Below, one piece after another: positions 48,395 to 59,472 of a DNA stretch of 64,000 nt (its first letter is position 1; the number at the start of each line of letters is the position of its first letter). The DNA comes from Larix kaempferi (taxonomy: Eukaryota > Streptophyta > Pinopsida > Pinales > Pinaceae). Position numbers and translations under genes: made by a program. Below the pieces are notes generated by a model that ran no database searches, was not told the DNA's origin, and saw only the letters and a program-made list of their open reading frames with translations. The stretch is from contig BSBM01000140.1 in NCBI GenBank assembly GCA_027924585.1, positions 11,485,501 through 11,549,500 on the forward strand, in the 5' to 3' direction.

Positions 48395-49135
48395 GTAAGG
48401 AAATTTGAAATATCCGAACACCATTAAACTATATTGTTCTTAAATATCGCACATTTGCACTAGATAGGGCATCGAAGCATGAGAGTCTAGACCCACCCAA
48501 AGAGGGACCACCATATGCAAACCTATGGAATCTTGTTCGAAACACTATGAAAGTGATAAAAAGTCTTGTGGAATGTTGTTGGAAGCTAAACAAAGAAGAA
48601 TTCCAAAATACAATCAGCATAAGTAAGGAAATTTGAAGTATCTAAAAATCATTAAACTATTATTGTTCTTAAATCGCGCACATTTGCACAAGATAAAGCA
48701 TTGAAGCATGAGAGTCTAGACACTCAAAACCACTCTTTGCAAACCTATGGAATGTTGTTGGAAGCCCTATGAAAGTGACAAAGTTCTATCAAAGGTTGTT
48801 GGAAGCTTCACAAATAACAATTCTAAAATACAATCAGCATAAGGAAATTTGAAATATCCCAACATTATTAAACTACTATTTTTCTTAAATCTCTTTTGGA
48901 TTTTGTAACACAATTAAGTATCAGTGATCACTAATCAATCACGTGACTCATAACATCTATCACTTATCTTGAGACATCTGAAAATCGACACCTACCACAA
49001 TCAGCACATAGTTAATTTTCAAGTACTCTCATCTCAATAACAAGGGATGTGACTAGAAGATTAATTCTTTCTTTCACACAATAGAGTTAATTACTTGCTC
49101 TGCAAGAATGTAAGCGAGAAGCTTCAGAAGTATAC
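48395..49135. repeat. tandem repeat in native intron, three copies
   Basis: Units starting AAGGAAATTTGAA lie at 48397, 48625 and 48841 (periods 228 and 216). Shared blocks are ATTAAACTAT, TTGTTCTTAAAT, GCACATTTGCAC and AAGCATGAGAGTCTAGAC. The third copy is partial. The chromovirus end abuts the first copy. From about 48900 to 49135 there is plain AT-rich intron. Confidence 0.85.
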
Positions 49136-49381
49136 CTTTTCATGCCCTTTGATTATGAAATATCCTCCAACATCAAACAAGCAATCACCCTCTGCAAGCA
49201 GCTCCTTGGTAGTGAGACCATACAAATGGCAAAGATGTGACTTAACCATGATTGGAACTCTCCCAATTAGAACACTTTTTTGTTCCTCGCTTATAGGTGT
49301 CACATGTCTTCCACCTTTCACATTTAAGCTTGAACTACTCTTATACTTCCCATCAGCTTTGACAGGGTCTTGGATATAAAC
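49136..49381 (-). CDS. NRPD2: RNA polymerase IV/V second-largest subunit, internal exon A
   Basis: A 246-bp exon, 82 codons, phase 0 at both ends. It reads VYIQDPVKADG, a variable basic linker, EEQKSVLIGRVPIMVKSHLC, GDCLFDVGGYFIIKGHEK. The GRVPIM(V/L)(K/R)S and GGYFIIxGxEK motifs are diagnostic of second-largest RNA polymerase subunits. The acceptor is ATTGCAG ending at 49382 and the donor GTATAC at 49135-49130. The residue context after the splice (IFVAQEERC in exon B) completes the family signature. The exon corresponds to the protrusion domain near residues 130-220 of a protein of roughly 1,170. The preceding exon, which should end in an RLxNMTYSA-like stretch, was not found in the remaining 14.6 kb. 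Confidence 0.93.
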
Positions 49382-50586
49382 CTGCAATGATTGCAATTAT
49401 AAGGCACATTCAATTAAAACAGAACCCAACGGCTCAGGTCCAATAAGATTATCATTTAAATAAAGACAACAAAATACCAATGTGAAAGTATTGGTTTCCA
49501 CAAGCAAGAGTTTATACAACTCCATTATAGATATGAAAGCCTACAGCTATTATTAAGATGGTAATTCTTCTGTCCGGAAGAATTTTACACTTTTACTTTC
49601 AATTCTGCACCTTATCCCCATAATCTGTCATTATCCCAAAATATAAAAGTCACATATGCATTTGTAACTTTCTCTACTATTATAAGTTAATAGTTCATGA
49701 ACTATGGGAAAGTGCCATCCACAACACAAGAAGGAATGCATCTAAAATTTCCTCAAATCGTAGTTCTTGAGCAAATCAGTCGGCACAAAAGACAAAAACG
49801 GATTGCGACCCGTTCAGTTTGGACATCTCCGATACTCGAGGTAAAAAAGCTACTCGAAGGAACTGATTGAACAAGGAAACTTTTATATAGCTCAAAGGCA
49901 GTAATAATATAAGACTTTGAATAGAGAGGAGTGATAATAGACTTTGATTAGTGGGGAAAAGTGGGAAAGAAATACAGGTCACAGGTAACTAGCTGCTGAA
50001 ATGCTCCACTACCTTTCCACTTTAAAGTCTACAAGACTGCCAACACATAACGCTACCTTATCTTGCAAACCAAAAACCATGCATTATATAACCGGGAAGC
50101 AGTGTAGCTGATTGCATAATAAAAGATTAAACTAATCTTCCAAAGAATATTTTCAGTAAACAGTACGTGCAAACGCTAGCCAGGTAGATTCTCTTCCGAT
50201 CATTGTTGCTTCAAAGACCACCAGCCAAAGCTGGGTTAAACAGAACAAAATGCAGAACACAAATTAAATGATATTTCCTTCTAAATGCTACTATTCACAT
50301 TGTTGGAAACTTGTGAACTAAAGCCTAAAATATTAACAGTTCGTACACAATCCTCTACTATAAAGCAACAAATATAAACAGTTTATACACCATCCTCTAC
50401 TATAAAGCAACACTACTCGGTCGAATACAAAACAAAACTTTAGCAGCTTTCTATAAAAGTTAGTTGTACTCAATGATAAATAAGGACTTCAGTGCCAACA
50501 ACCATTTAGAAGAACTTCATGCCAACACTCGAAAGTAAAGAAAATAACTCATTAGCACGGGACAGACATTGACTATAATGTAAAGT

Positions 50587-50890
50587 TCATACTCAGAATG
50601 TATTTTGCGCATATATTTCTCCAGAACTCCGAGAGATCAGTTCGCATTCCTGCATATTTGTCTGTGTGTATTTGTGTTTATCTGCGTAGTGTAACTCTGC
50701 TTGCGTATTTTAATTCTTATGCTTCCGTAGAAAAACAAATAGTACAAGTCTTTACAGTTGAAGAAAGATATGTTATGTGCACTTTGTCTCAGTTTTTTCT
50801 CAAAGGCTGTGTCCAGTTTATTCAGAAATTGCTCCCATTTCTACAATCAGATGCTCCTTCATAGACCGAAACTAGTCACTATGCTATACT
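50587..50890. repeat. interspersed repeat R, copy 1
   Basis: Shares with 57095-57370 the ordered blocks TTTTGCGCATATATTTCTCCA, GAAGTTGAAGAAA-type, ATATGTTATGT, TTCAGAAATTG and CTAGTCACTATGCTATACT. The copies are diverged and differ by small insertions. The class is unknown. Confidence 0.8.
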
Positions 50891-50946
50891 GTGTATTGAC
50901 TGTGATTGGGCCTCAGCAGAGACGGTACAGATCCTCCTCCTCTGTT

Positions 50947-51158
50947 GCATCATCAAATGCAAACAAACAGTGCCTCAGCCCATTGTACTCGCAGAGTTTG
51001 GTGCTCAACCTTTCCAGCTTGAGGCTGTGTTCAGCCTTGTCACTCTCTTACACCATCTCCTCCTCCTTCGGCGCATCATCAAATGCAAACAGACAGTTCC
51101 TCAGCCCATTGTACTTGCAGAGTTTGGTGCTCAATCTTTCAGGCTTGAGGCTGTGTTT
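50947..51158 (-). repeat. two-copy repeat, period 126 bp, with protein-like minus frame
   Basis: GCATCATCAAATGCAAAC starts at 50947 and 51073 and about 84 bases are shared. The minus strand reads, in one frame with a single TAA, HSLKPERLSTKLCKYNGLR and HSLKLERLSTKLCEYNGLR, each followed by a CLFAFDDA-EEE stretch. It could be a decayed exon with an internal peptide repeat. I do not recognise the family. Confidence 0.6.
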
Positions 51159-51321
51159 GAAAGTTTTAGAACCCCAACCCGGTTGCAAGCTTTCAAGCTT
51201 CTATGCATATAGTTTAATGCCCAAACGCCAACATGCACATTTTTCTCATAAAAATGACTTGACTTGAAACACATGAAATTCTTTTTCAAAAATAATAACT
51301 TGGAAATTTTTACTTCCAGCC

Positions 51322-54300
51322 TGTTGTCTACTGAAGTTGCACCATGGTGGACAACTTGTGAACCACAGAGACTTGAACAATATTATTGTTCATTTGCTGG
51401 AGTTCAGTGTTCATTAGGCAAAATTTTTGCCCTTTGTAATAATTTGCATGAACAAACCCCTGCGGGGGAATTGTAATAAGTTGGTCTAGCATGAGTTATT
51501 TTTTAAAGAGTCTACCTTAGGTTTGCCATCAAGGGAATACTCTAGAGTGTTTTTTCATTGGGAATTAAGCATTGCGCTCTAGTCATGTATAATCCCCGAG
51601 TTTTTCACTCATACCTCCAAAGCTGGAGTATTTTCCATGGTGGTTGAACCTAGGGAGATTATTAAAGCCTATATGTATGTACTTTTTAAACATGCTAACC
51701 ATCAGTATTGAGTCATATGGACATGCACTAGGTCCCCTAGGATTTTTGAGTCATTCTGAGAAAAATATTTTTTCTCATTTTATGAGATTTTTTAATAATT
51801 TAATTTAAAAAAACAAAAAGTGATAAAAGTGTGGTTAGGAGGTGAATTTTGGCATGAAGGTGCTCGTTTTCTAACCCAGAGCACCCATAAAACCGCTAAA
51901 CCCACTTTTCCTAAGTATTGAGTAAATACTATTCACTTAAATAAATTTCTCTCCAAATTAATAAAAATGAATTTTTTAATTCAAAAAATAATAAATTGGA
52001 GAAAATCCAATCTCCTCTTTCAGTGGATTTGGTTGGGTGAGTTGGCCCAACTGAGTTGGCATGGGCATTTAAAGAGGATCCCAATCAAATTTTGGAGCTA
52101 TCAATCACGGATTTGGGAGCAATGACTTGTCCTCTCTTGGGATTTGCGCCTTCCTCTTGAGGAAGGCGACTTCCTTGATGTGGCAATTGTGGAATGGTGG
52201 GAGGAGCTTCCAAAGCTCATGAGGTAGGCGCCTACCTTAGGTGGCACCCACCTCACCTCCCTATCCCCCTTATCATGCTCCAGTCACCTCCTTTCAAGGG
52301 ATTGACCCTCACACATGTCTCTCCTCAACCCTAATTCGCCTTCCCTCCTCACCCATTTGAATTCCTCTTGGAGAGTTATAAAAGCAAGGCAATGTTCCAT
52401 TAATTTTCATGGATGCATTGAACCTCTGCCATTTTGTATACTTGTTGCTATTGCTAATAATATTTTGAAGACTTTAGAGGTCTATCTTGCATTTGTGTTG
52501 GATTACATGCTTTCATGAGGTGATATTGTTCTTCTTCTTTCAATATTTGCTATCAATTGTTGTATGGATCTAGTTTACATGTAGTAGAAATAAGTATTCA
52601 TTATTTACTTATTTGTGCTTAGAAGTTAAGAGATATTGGAGTAATGGAATGTATTCGGATGTACTTAGATTCTTTGAGTTTCCTAGCTTTCTGACACACT
52701 AGTTTTCTTATCATCTATTGTTGTAAGTGTTGATTGTTGTAAGATGCAGATCACAAGTCACATGAAAGATTTTGGAATTCAGTTGTTCCTCTTCTCCTTG
52801 AGAAACTTTCTTTTTTCTAACACTCTTTGCTTATAGATTCTCCGAAGACATCTACAAAGAAGAGCAATGGGAGCCCAAAGCCCATCCATCTCCATTTTAC
52901 AAAACTTCCTCTTCCTTGCACCTTGTTTCATGCTTAAGAATATTAGATCAATGCTATTATTCTTCCATTCATTTCAGATCTGATATATTTTAGGCATTTT
53001 TATTAGATCTACATATTTACATTCAAAAATCATATTTACAAGTAAATCTAGATCTCATTTTTATACTTGCATGCTTTAAAATTTCCAAATTTTTCTAAGT
53101 ATAAAAAAAATTTCATATTTTTTTTGTTCTTTTAAATTCATTTCCACAACATTCTAAAAAAGTTTACTTGCTGGTTTTTAGCAGGTCCAAGGAAAAAGAA
53201 GAAGAAACGTTGGCGAAATTTCGATAAAATTGACAATTTTACCTTCCGAGGAGCTTCTTCCGTCATTTGCTTTAAACTTCTAGCTTGTAAGCTCTTAGAT
53301 CCAAGTTAAATGGACTAAGAAGCACTTCATTTCCAGCTTTACTTGTAATAAATATTAAACGAGAGCAGTGGGATATCCAGCACCCACAACCCATCCCCCC
53401 TGGGGGGATTTGCATTTTTGGCATAATTTGTGAGATTGATTTTTTCTAACCCCACAAAGTTCACACACTCAATTTGTAGTGCAGGGTGTATACTTTTGTA
53501 TTTCTTCATAAGTTTTAAATCATTTAAATTTTTGCAAGTAGTTTTAGAGATAAAACCAGCTTTGTCACCACAAAGTATGCTCTCACCTCCACCTAAAGGC
53601 ATTGCCGATTAGTGGAGGTTGATCAAAAAGTGACGCATAAGTTTGGTGATTCATATCTTTTCAAAGTTTTGCATTTTACTTTCTATAACTTAACTGTTTA
53701 ATAAAAGGAATCTAAAGTCTCTTGAACTTAGCTGAAAAGCAGGTCCAAAGCACTCTTTATCGGAGAGCACAATGGTCCTCTCTTTTCAAATTTGAATAAA
53801 CTATTTTGCCTACATTGCGTATGCTCTGCCCACCTATGGGATACCCAGAAACAGTTGGAAGCACTTTCTAATTCTTTCACACTTAACTTAATAGTTAGTC
53901 ACCAAATAAAATCAAATACCCTTAAGATAAGTGAAAATCCGGCACTTCGACAATTTTTGTGTGGGGAAATTCTGCCTAGGGACACGGGAACCACTGGGAC
54001 GAGACCTCGGGGCACTAGTTAGGCTACATCCTTGTTGGTGTAGTGTTGAACACCACTCTTGAGACTCCGGCCAGCCCACATGTCTTTGTACGAAGCCACC
54101 AAATCTTGATTTCCGGACATTCCTCCCTGTACCTCACGGTATATCGGGAGTTTTCCCTTTTTCACTAAACAAGTTTCACAACATTAATAATCAAAAATTA
54201 ACCAAGAAACACTTGCACAACATTTCCCTTGTAGTCAGTAATATCTATTTTTACACTGTATTGACTCCATAAGGCAGTGGTCCTTTTTTGCACTTTTATT

Positions 54301-54699
54301 TGCTTATTATTATCTTGAGTATCGTGCATCAATATTTTTTACAATGATATTTAATTTATGCTGGTGAAAGACTGTTTAAACCTTTGTTGCAATCATATTT
54401 TGGAACCTTTTAATCACTACCCAAAAACAACTCCTAAAACATAAAACACTTTGATCATTTACACAGGAACTCTAACAACCTTAGAAACATTAAAACACGT
54501 TGATCATTTACACAAGAACTCTAACAACCTTAGAAACATTCTTTAGGGACTACCCCCCTTGGCTTCGTTGGGAGTTTTGCCTACACGGAGGAGTCAAGAT
54601 CAAGTGACAGCCTTGACTTGAGACTTGCCCCCAAGGGCACACCGCGCAGTAGCATAGATTTCTGCTACGTTAACCAGGTGTGCTAACCCGGCAGCTACA
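51322..54699 (+). mobile_element. solo LTR S6, family A
   Basis: Starts TGTTGTCTACTG at 51322 and ends CGGCAGCTACA at 54699, 3,378 bp. The perfect duplication CAGCC lies at 51317-51321 and 54700-54704. This is the cleanest un-nested example and gives the family order: CCTCCAAAGCTGG arm (51617), AAGACTTTAGAGG (52468), GAGAGCAGTGGGATA (53363), GGTGTAGTGTTGAACACC (54037), TACCCCCCTTGG (54551), CTTGCCCCCAAGGG (54625). No internal domain follows. Confidence 0.92.
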
Positions 54700-54982
54700 C
54701 AGCCTAAACTTTCAAACTCAGAAAATTTAAATCAGCCAATCACATAAAATTTTGACACAGAATTTTTGACCAAATTGGTCTAGGATAAAACACCTAAGGG
54801 AAAACCTGACTGAGAGAGATTTTATTTTCTTCAGATAAATTATCAAATATACAACAATTGTACTTATCTCAACCTCCTAAGTATTTGTGCCCAGCAATTA
54901 ACACTGAACACATAGCATTAAACATAGTACAGCCTCCTCAAAATTCGTTCCAGACTGCCTCGAAAATCGTGCCAAAACTCTA

Positions 54983-55163
54983 TTGTACGGACTAACAGAT
55001 TTCGGCCTTGAAATCTGTGATGTACTGCTACAATAAATGTTGTACGGATTAGTCCTCGATTTCTGTGTTGTATGGTTGCATTAATTGCAATACAGCCTCC
55101 TCTAAATCTATGTTGTACGATACTGTACGGATCCCTGTTGTACGGCCTTCCCAATAGTACGGA
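54983..55163. promoter_or_regulatory. cluster of six GTAC (SBP-box-like) motifs
   Basis: GTAC cores occur at 54985, 55042, 55115, 55125, 55140 and 55157, most as TTGTACGG or CTGTACGG. The reverse complement TCCGTACAA, present at 54983-54991 and 55040-55048, equals the TNCGTACAA consensus of plant SBP/SPL transcription factors. No gene start was recognised next to it, so a function is not shown. Confidence 0.4.
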
Positions 55164-55647
55164 TTCCTTGCGATTTGTGCCCTGGTTCCTCTCCTTGGAA
55201 TTCGAGCCAGCCTTTGCTTTCTTCTTCTCTTGGTTGAAATCTCTTCAAACCCTTTCTCTCCTCTCTCTCTCTTTCTCTCCAAAACTTCTCTGTTGGATGT
55301 GAATAAATGAATTAGGTTTGCCTTCCCCAAGCCTTTTCGTTCATGGCAACTTCCTCCTCTTCATCCAATGGCTCTCAATAAATGCTCAATAAATAATAAT
55401 TAAATGATATTTAGTGCACTCATATCATTTAATTATGTGATGACCCTTTTAATTAATCACTCACTTGAATTTATCACTTAAATGAACTTAGGATATAACC
55501 ATGACTTAACTTTTAATAAAGTGACTTTATAAAAATAAAGTACTTCTCACTTTATTAATTAATGACTAGGGGTCACCTTTTTAAAGTGTTCTTGTCCACC
55601 CCAAGGCAACACAAGGTGAACAACACTTCCTTGGTAACTTTTCAACA

Positions 55648-55935
55648 GTGTTCAAACTTGTCAGTCTATTACACCGCCTCCGGAGCTTTCTCGATTCTGT
55701 GAACAAGCATGATCAGTACCCATATTTGGCCTATCTCTCTTCTAAGGCCATTGCCTCAGCCATCCCTCCAAGCCGCTCTATATGTTGGTTTGTGGACATT
55801 GCAAACCTTTCCGCATACATATGTACTGTGATGGACCAACTTCCTCCTTTTAGATATTCCTTGGACATGCCTGGTTGCCTCCTACCCACCAAACAAGAGT
55901 TGAACATAATCATCAGAGATGACATTTATAGATAA
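55648..55935 (+). other. coding-like stretch, unrecognised
   Basis: 95 codons open on the plus strand with GC-richer, coding-like text (LLHRLRSFLDSVNKHDQYPY, then PPSRSICWFVDIANL). The opposite strand is also open for 64 codons (GMSKEYLKGGSWSI). I cannot say which strand, if any, was coding, and I do not know the family. It sits just left of a family-B LTR end. Confidence 0.3.
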
Positions 55936-55980
55936 TTTGTGCAAGTGACTTGGATTAACCCTCAGGGGGGGTTACGTCCC

Positions 55981-56330
55981 TGTTATCACGCAACTTGTAG
56001 TTGCCCCTAAATATGATCCTAATCAAGACGATAGACGAGATAGGAAACTAAAGAGGTGACCTAAGAGGACCTCACTCCCCAGATGGATTGGTTGTGACAC
56101 CAATCGAGGCACTCTTCGCTTTATGTTATCCAAGCTCTGAATAGCAATGGGGAGGACCCAGATCAATGCCCGGTAGGAGAGATCTAACCAAAACACCAGA
56201 TCAAAACGGCAAGCTAGAGTAGGTAAGGTGTAAGGTTTGATAAACCCCAAATATATGTATGAAGTCACAAGGTGAGTTAAGTTTGGATGAAGTAACAAGG
56301 TGCAAACCCCTTCGAGGTTTTCTAGGGTAA
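55981..56330 (-). mobile_element. family-B LTR 3' end remnant
   Basis: Starts TGTTATCACGCAAC and carries the AGGTGACCTAAGAGGACCTC and GAGGCACTCTTCGCTT blocks shared with 9793-10000 and 20375-20460. It fades at about 56300-56330. Confidence 0.65.
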
Positions 56331-57714
56331 TATTGTGTCAAATGTGTGGTTGATTTCCCATTTAGTCCGCTACATTATTGGTTAAGAATATCAAGTATTT
56401 CCATTTATAATTTATGAGTATAAAAATTATTGAGAACCGAAATCAGAATTTGGTATGGAGTAAAATTTAACAGTCCACCTCCGTCCAACACCAACGGCGA
56501 TGACAGTCTCGACCCCACCCCGGTAGTGGGACGACTTCATCTAGGATGCGGTAGAAGGCTCCTTCCTCTCGACAACAACACACTACACATCACACTTCCT
56601 CTTCTAGTTCTTCCTCCAGACAGAGGACTCTTTTGAGCTTCCTTCAATCGATCTCGGATGGTGGTAGAGGTACCCTAGTGTTTCCAATGTTTATAGTGCT
56701 TCTAGCGTCTTCAATGCCCTATGACAGCAAAGATTTTGCCATTTTTGCTTCACAACGCTCAATTCCACCTCTTGGATTAGCTCTCTTCATATCTCTATTT
56801 ATATATTTTTCTCTGAGACAGGGTCTTGATTTTTGGAGTTAGGGTTAGGATTTAATTCTGTTTTAGCTTTTTATAAGAGCTACTTTTGGGCTCCCACTTT
56901 ACATTGTTATCATGGTGCCAAATAGTCCCATTGACCTACTTTTGTGGCCATTTGCAGGACATTAATAAAATTATCTTATCTTATCTTATCTTATATATCT
57001 ATTATCATGACTTCTAAATGTGGTTGGCAAAAACATTATAATGTAATTACGTCATTATTGTAAGTGTGGGTTGTGACGCGTGTGTCTATAAAGTGAAGCT
57101 CATACTTAGCAATATATGTTTTGCGCATATATTTCTCCAAAACTACAAGAGAGAAAAGTTGTTTAAAGTCTTTGAAGTTGAAGAAAAATATGTTATGTAC
57201 ACTTTGTCTCGGGTTTTTCTCGCATTTTGCATGTCCAATTTTACATCCACATTGTAATATTAGCAAATGGCCAATAGATACCAACTTTATATTATCGTTA
57301 TTCAGAAATTGTTCCGATTTCTACAACCAGAGACTCCTTGATGGTAGCCCCAAACTAGTCACTATGCTATACTTTCTCTTTTATTGTATTCAAAATTTTA
57401 TATTATAGTGTCTTCTGACTGTGGCTAGCAAAAATAATATAATGTAATTACATCATTACTTTATGTGTAAGTTGTGACGTGAGTAAATTCGTGAGGTTAT
57501 CACTATAAAGAGAGCATTAGGAATTCCTTTCTAGAAAAACCTTGTAACTTTGGTTAATGGTTATCCCCAATAGTCATGTATCTAGGGCCTCAGTCTATAA
57601 ATAGGTAATGAGAGTCAGCTCTGTTTGGCCTAGTCTATGCAACTTGCACAACATGTTTCACTACGTATCCTACAAGTGGAAGGAAGAAGTGCTTATTCTG
57701 AAAATCGTGAGGAG
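56331..57714. other. unassigned DNA with microsatellite and repeat R copy 2
   Basis: Contains four TTATC units at 56971-56990 and repeat R copy 2 at 57095-57370. Otherwise nothing was recognised; open frames are short. Confidence 0.5.
57095..57370. repeat. interspersed repeat R, copy 2
   Basis: See the block order given for copy 1 at 50587-50890; it is in the same orientation. Confidence 0.8.
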
Positions 57715-59086
57715 GTAGGAAACCAAATAGAACCTGGAAAAACACGGCAAAAATCTTCAAGTCGCTGGTGTGGCTTTGGGGGCAAGCCAGAGTCAAGAGC
57801 TCTCACCTGAAACTTGACTCCTCCGTCTAGGCTTACTCCTAGAGAAGCCAAGGGGGGTGGACCCTGTTACCAACTATTTTGTACCATAGTTGGATTTCTT
57901 GTGAGCCACCAGTTTTATGAACATGTTCAATGTTCATCATCAATGTTCAGAAGTTCAGAAGTCTTTTTGCAGGGACTTTTTGCCCCTTTTGTAATAAACT
58001 ACATGTTCATACACCCTTGGGGAAATTGTATAAAGTTGGTCTAAGCATGGTCCTTTTATAAAGACTTGGCTTTCCTTAGGGTTTTCCATCAAGGGGATAC
58101 TCTAGAGTGTTTTTTCCTTGGGAATTATGCGTTGTGATTCAGTGGCGTATAATTCCTAAATTTTTCACTCATACCTCCAAAGCTGGAGTATTGTCCATGG
58201 TGGTTGATCTTAGGGGGGTTATTAAAGTCTTCGTGTCTAGGATTTTTTACATGCTAGCCATCTAATTTGAGTTGTATGGACATGCATTAGAGTTTGGTTT
58301 CATTTCGGCAAAAATATTTTTTTCCGTAAATTAGACCATTTTTTAATGGTTTAATTGGAAAAATTCAAAATGTAATAAAAACCTCATCTGGAAACAGAAT
58401 TTGGCGTGGGGAGGCTCATTTTGCCGCTCATAGCGTCCTCTTTAGCCTAGCGCCCTCTTTCTCCTGATTCCGGACGATTACGTCGCCTCTAGGAGCAGTT
58501 TTCATTAAAGATGCGACAAATTGACATTTAATTGCTAAAAAGGAGCAAAATGCACTAAGTGACAAAATGACAAAAATCAAAAAATATGATTTTTAAACAT
58601 TGGAAAAGGAGGCATAAGGTTTCAGTTAAGGTGTACTACTACATCTAAAGCACATGCCAAATAATACTTAGGATAAGCGAATGGTTAAAATTGATGAGCG
58701 TGGACCTCCCTCACATGGGCATTTCACGCATGTGTAAGCTTACGAGTTGTGAGGGGCGAGAGTTCCAATAATGGTGGGCGTTGAAACTTATGGAGAGGGG
58801 CACCCCTCTCATGAGGTAGCTGCCACCTCTTCCATCACACCAACTCACTCGAGTTTCCACGCTCCAAGCCTCACAATCATCATGTGAATCTCTCTTCAAT
58901 CAAGCATGAGTCCCTCCAACCGTTAGCTCTCGCTCTCCTCTCTTGGGCATTTGACCTGCCCATTGTAAATCTATAAAAAGAGGCTCTTGTTCCATCATTT
59001 GGGGTGGAAGTTTGTGCAAGGAACCTCTGCTCCTGTATTCTATTTTTGTTAATGAGAATTTGTTGAAGACTTTGGAGGCCAAAGAG

Positions 59087-59472
59087 GTGTGCAAGATCTG
59101 TGTTATGGTGTGTGTTCATATATGAGGTAATCTCGTATCTCATGTTTATGCATTTTCTATTTTGAATATTGTGGATGGTTTAGCTAGGAAGGCCTTTGAG
59201 CCCGTAGAGGTATTCATTCATAGGCTTTGAGTTGAATGCTTTTGATATGTTATTAAGAGAATAGGGAGTAGTATGTGTAGTGTGCAAGATCTGTGTTATG
59301 GTGTGTGTTCATATATGAGGTAATCTCGTATCTCAGGTTTATGCATTTTCTATTTTGAATATTGTGGATGGTTTAGCTAGGAAGGCCTTTGAGCCCGTAG
59401 AGGTATTCATTCATAGGCTTTGAGTTGAATGCTTTTGATATGTTATTAAGAGAATAGGGAGTAGTATGTGTA
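59087..59472. repeat. tandem duplication, 2 x 193 bp, inside S7
   Basis: GTGTGCAAGATCTGTG starts at 59087 and again at 59280. I see one difference between the copies (CTCATG versus CTCAGG), so the duplication is recent compared with the LTR divergence. Other family-A LTRs have a single copy region here. Confidence 0.95.

Larger units (their letters stand above)
8661..49135 (-). other. NRPD2: giant NRPD2 intron, 40,475 bp
   Basis: The intron is delimited by the donor AAG/GTATAC at 49136/49135 and the acceptor TTTTACAG at 8661. Both flanking exons are phase 0 here, and the family's conserved EK(V/I)F(I/V)AQE stretch is split exactly at this junction, so no coding residue is missing. It contains the retroelements listed separately. 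Unassigned native pieces are 8661-9792, 27285-32773 and 48395-49135. Confidence 0.85.
49382..51316 (-). other. NRPD2: NRPD2 intron upstream of exon A
   Basis: AT-rich, with the two small repeats given separately and no exon recognised. Confidence 0.5.
54705..55980. other. unassigned DNA right of S6
   Basis: Not similar to the LTR families. It contains the GTAC cluster and the coding-like stretch given separately. Confidence 0.5.
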
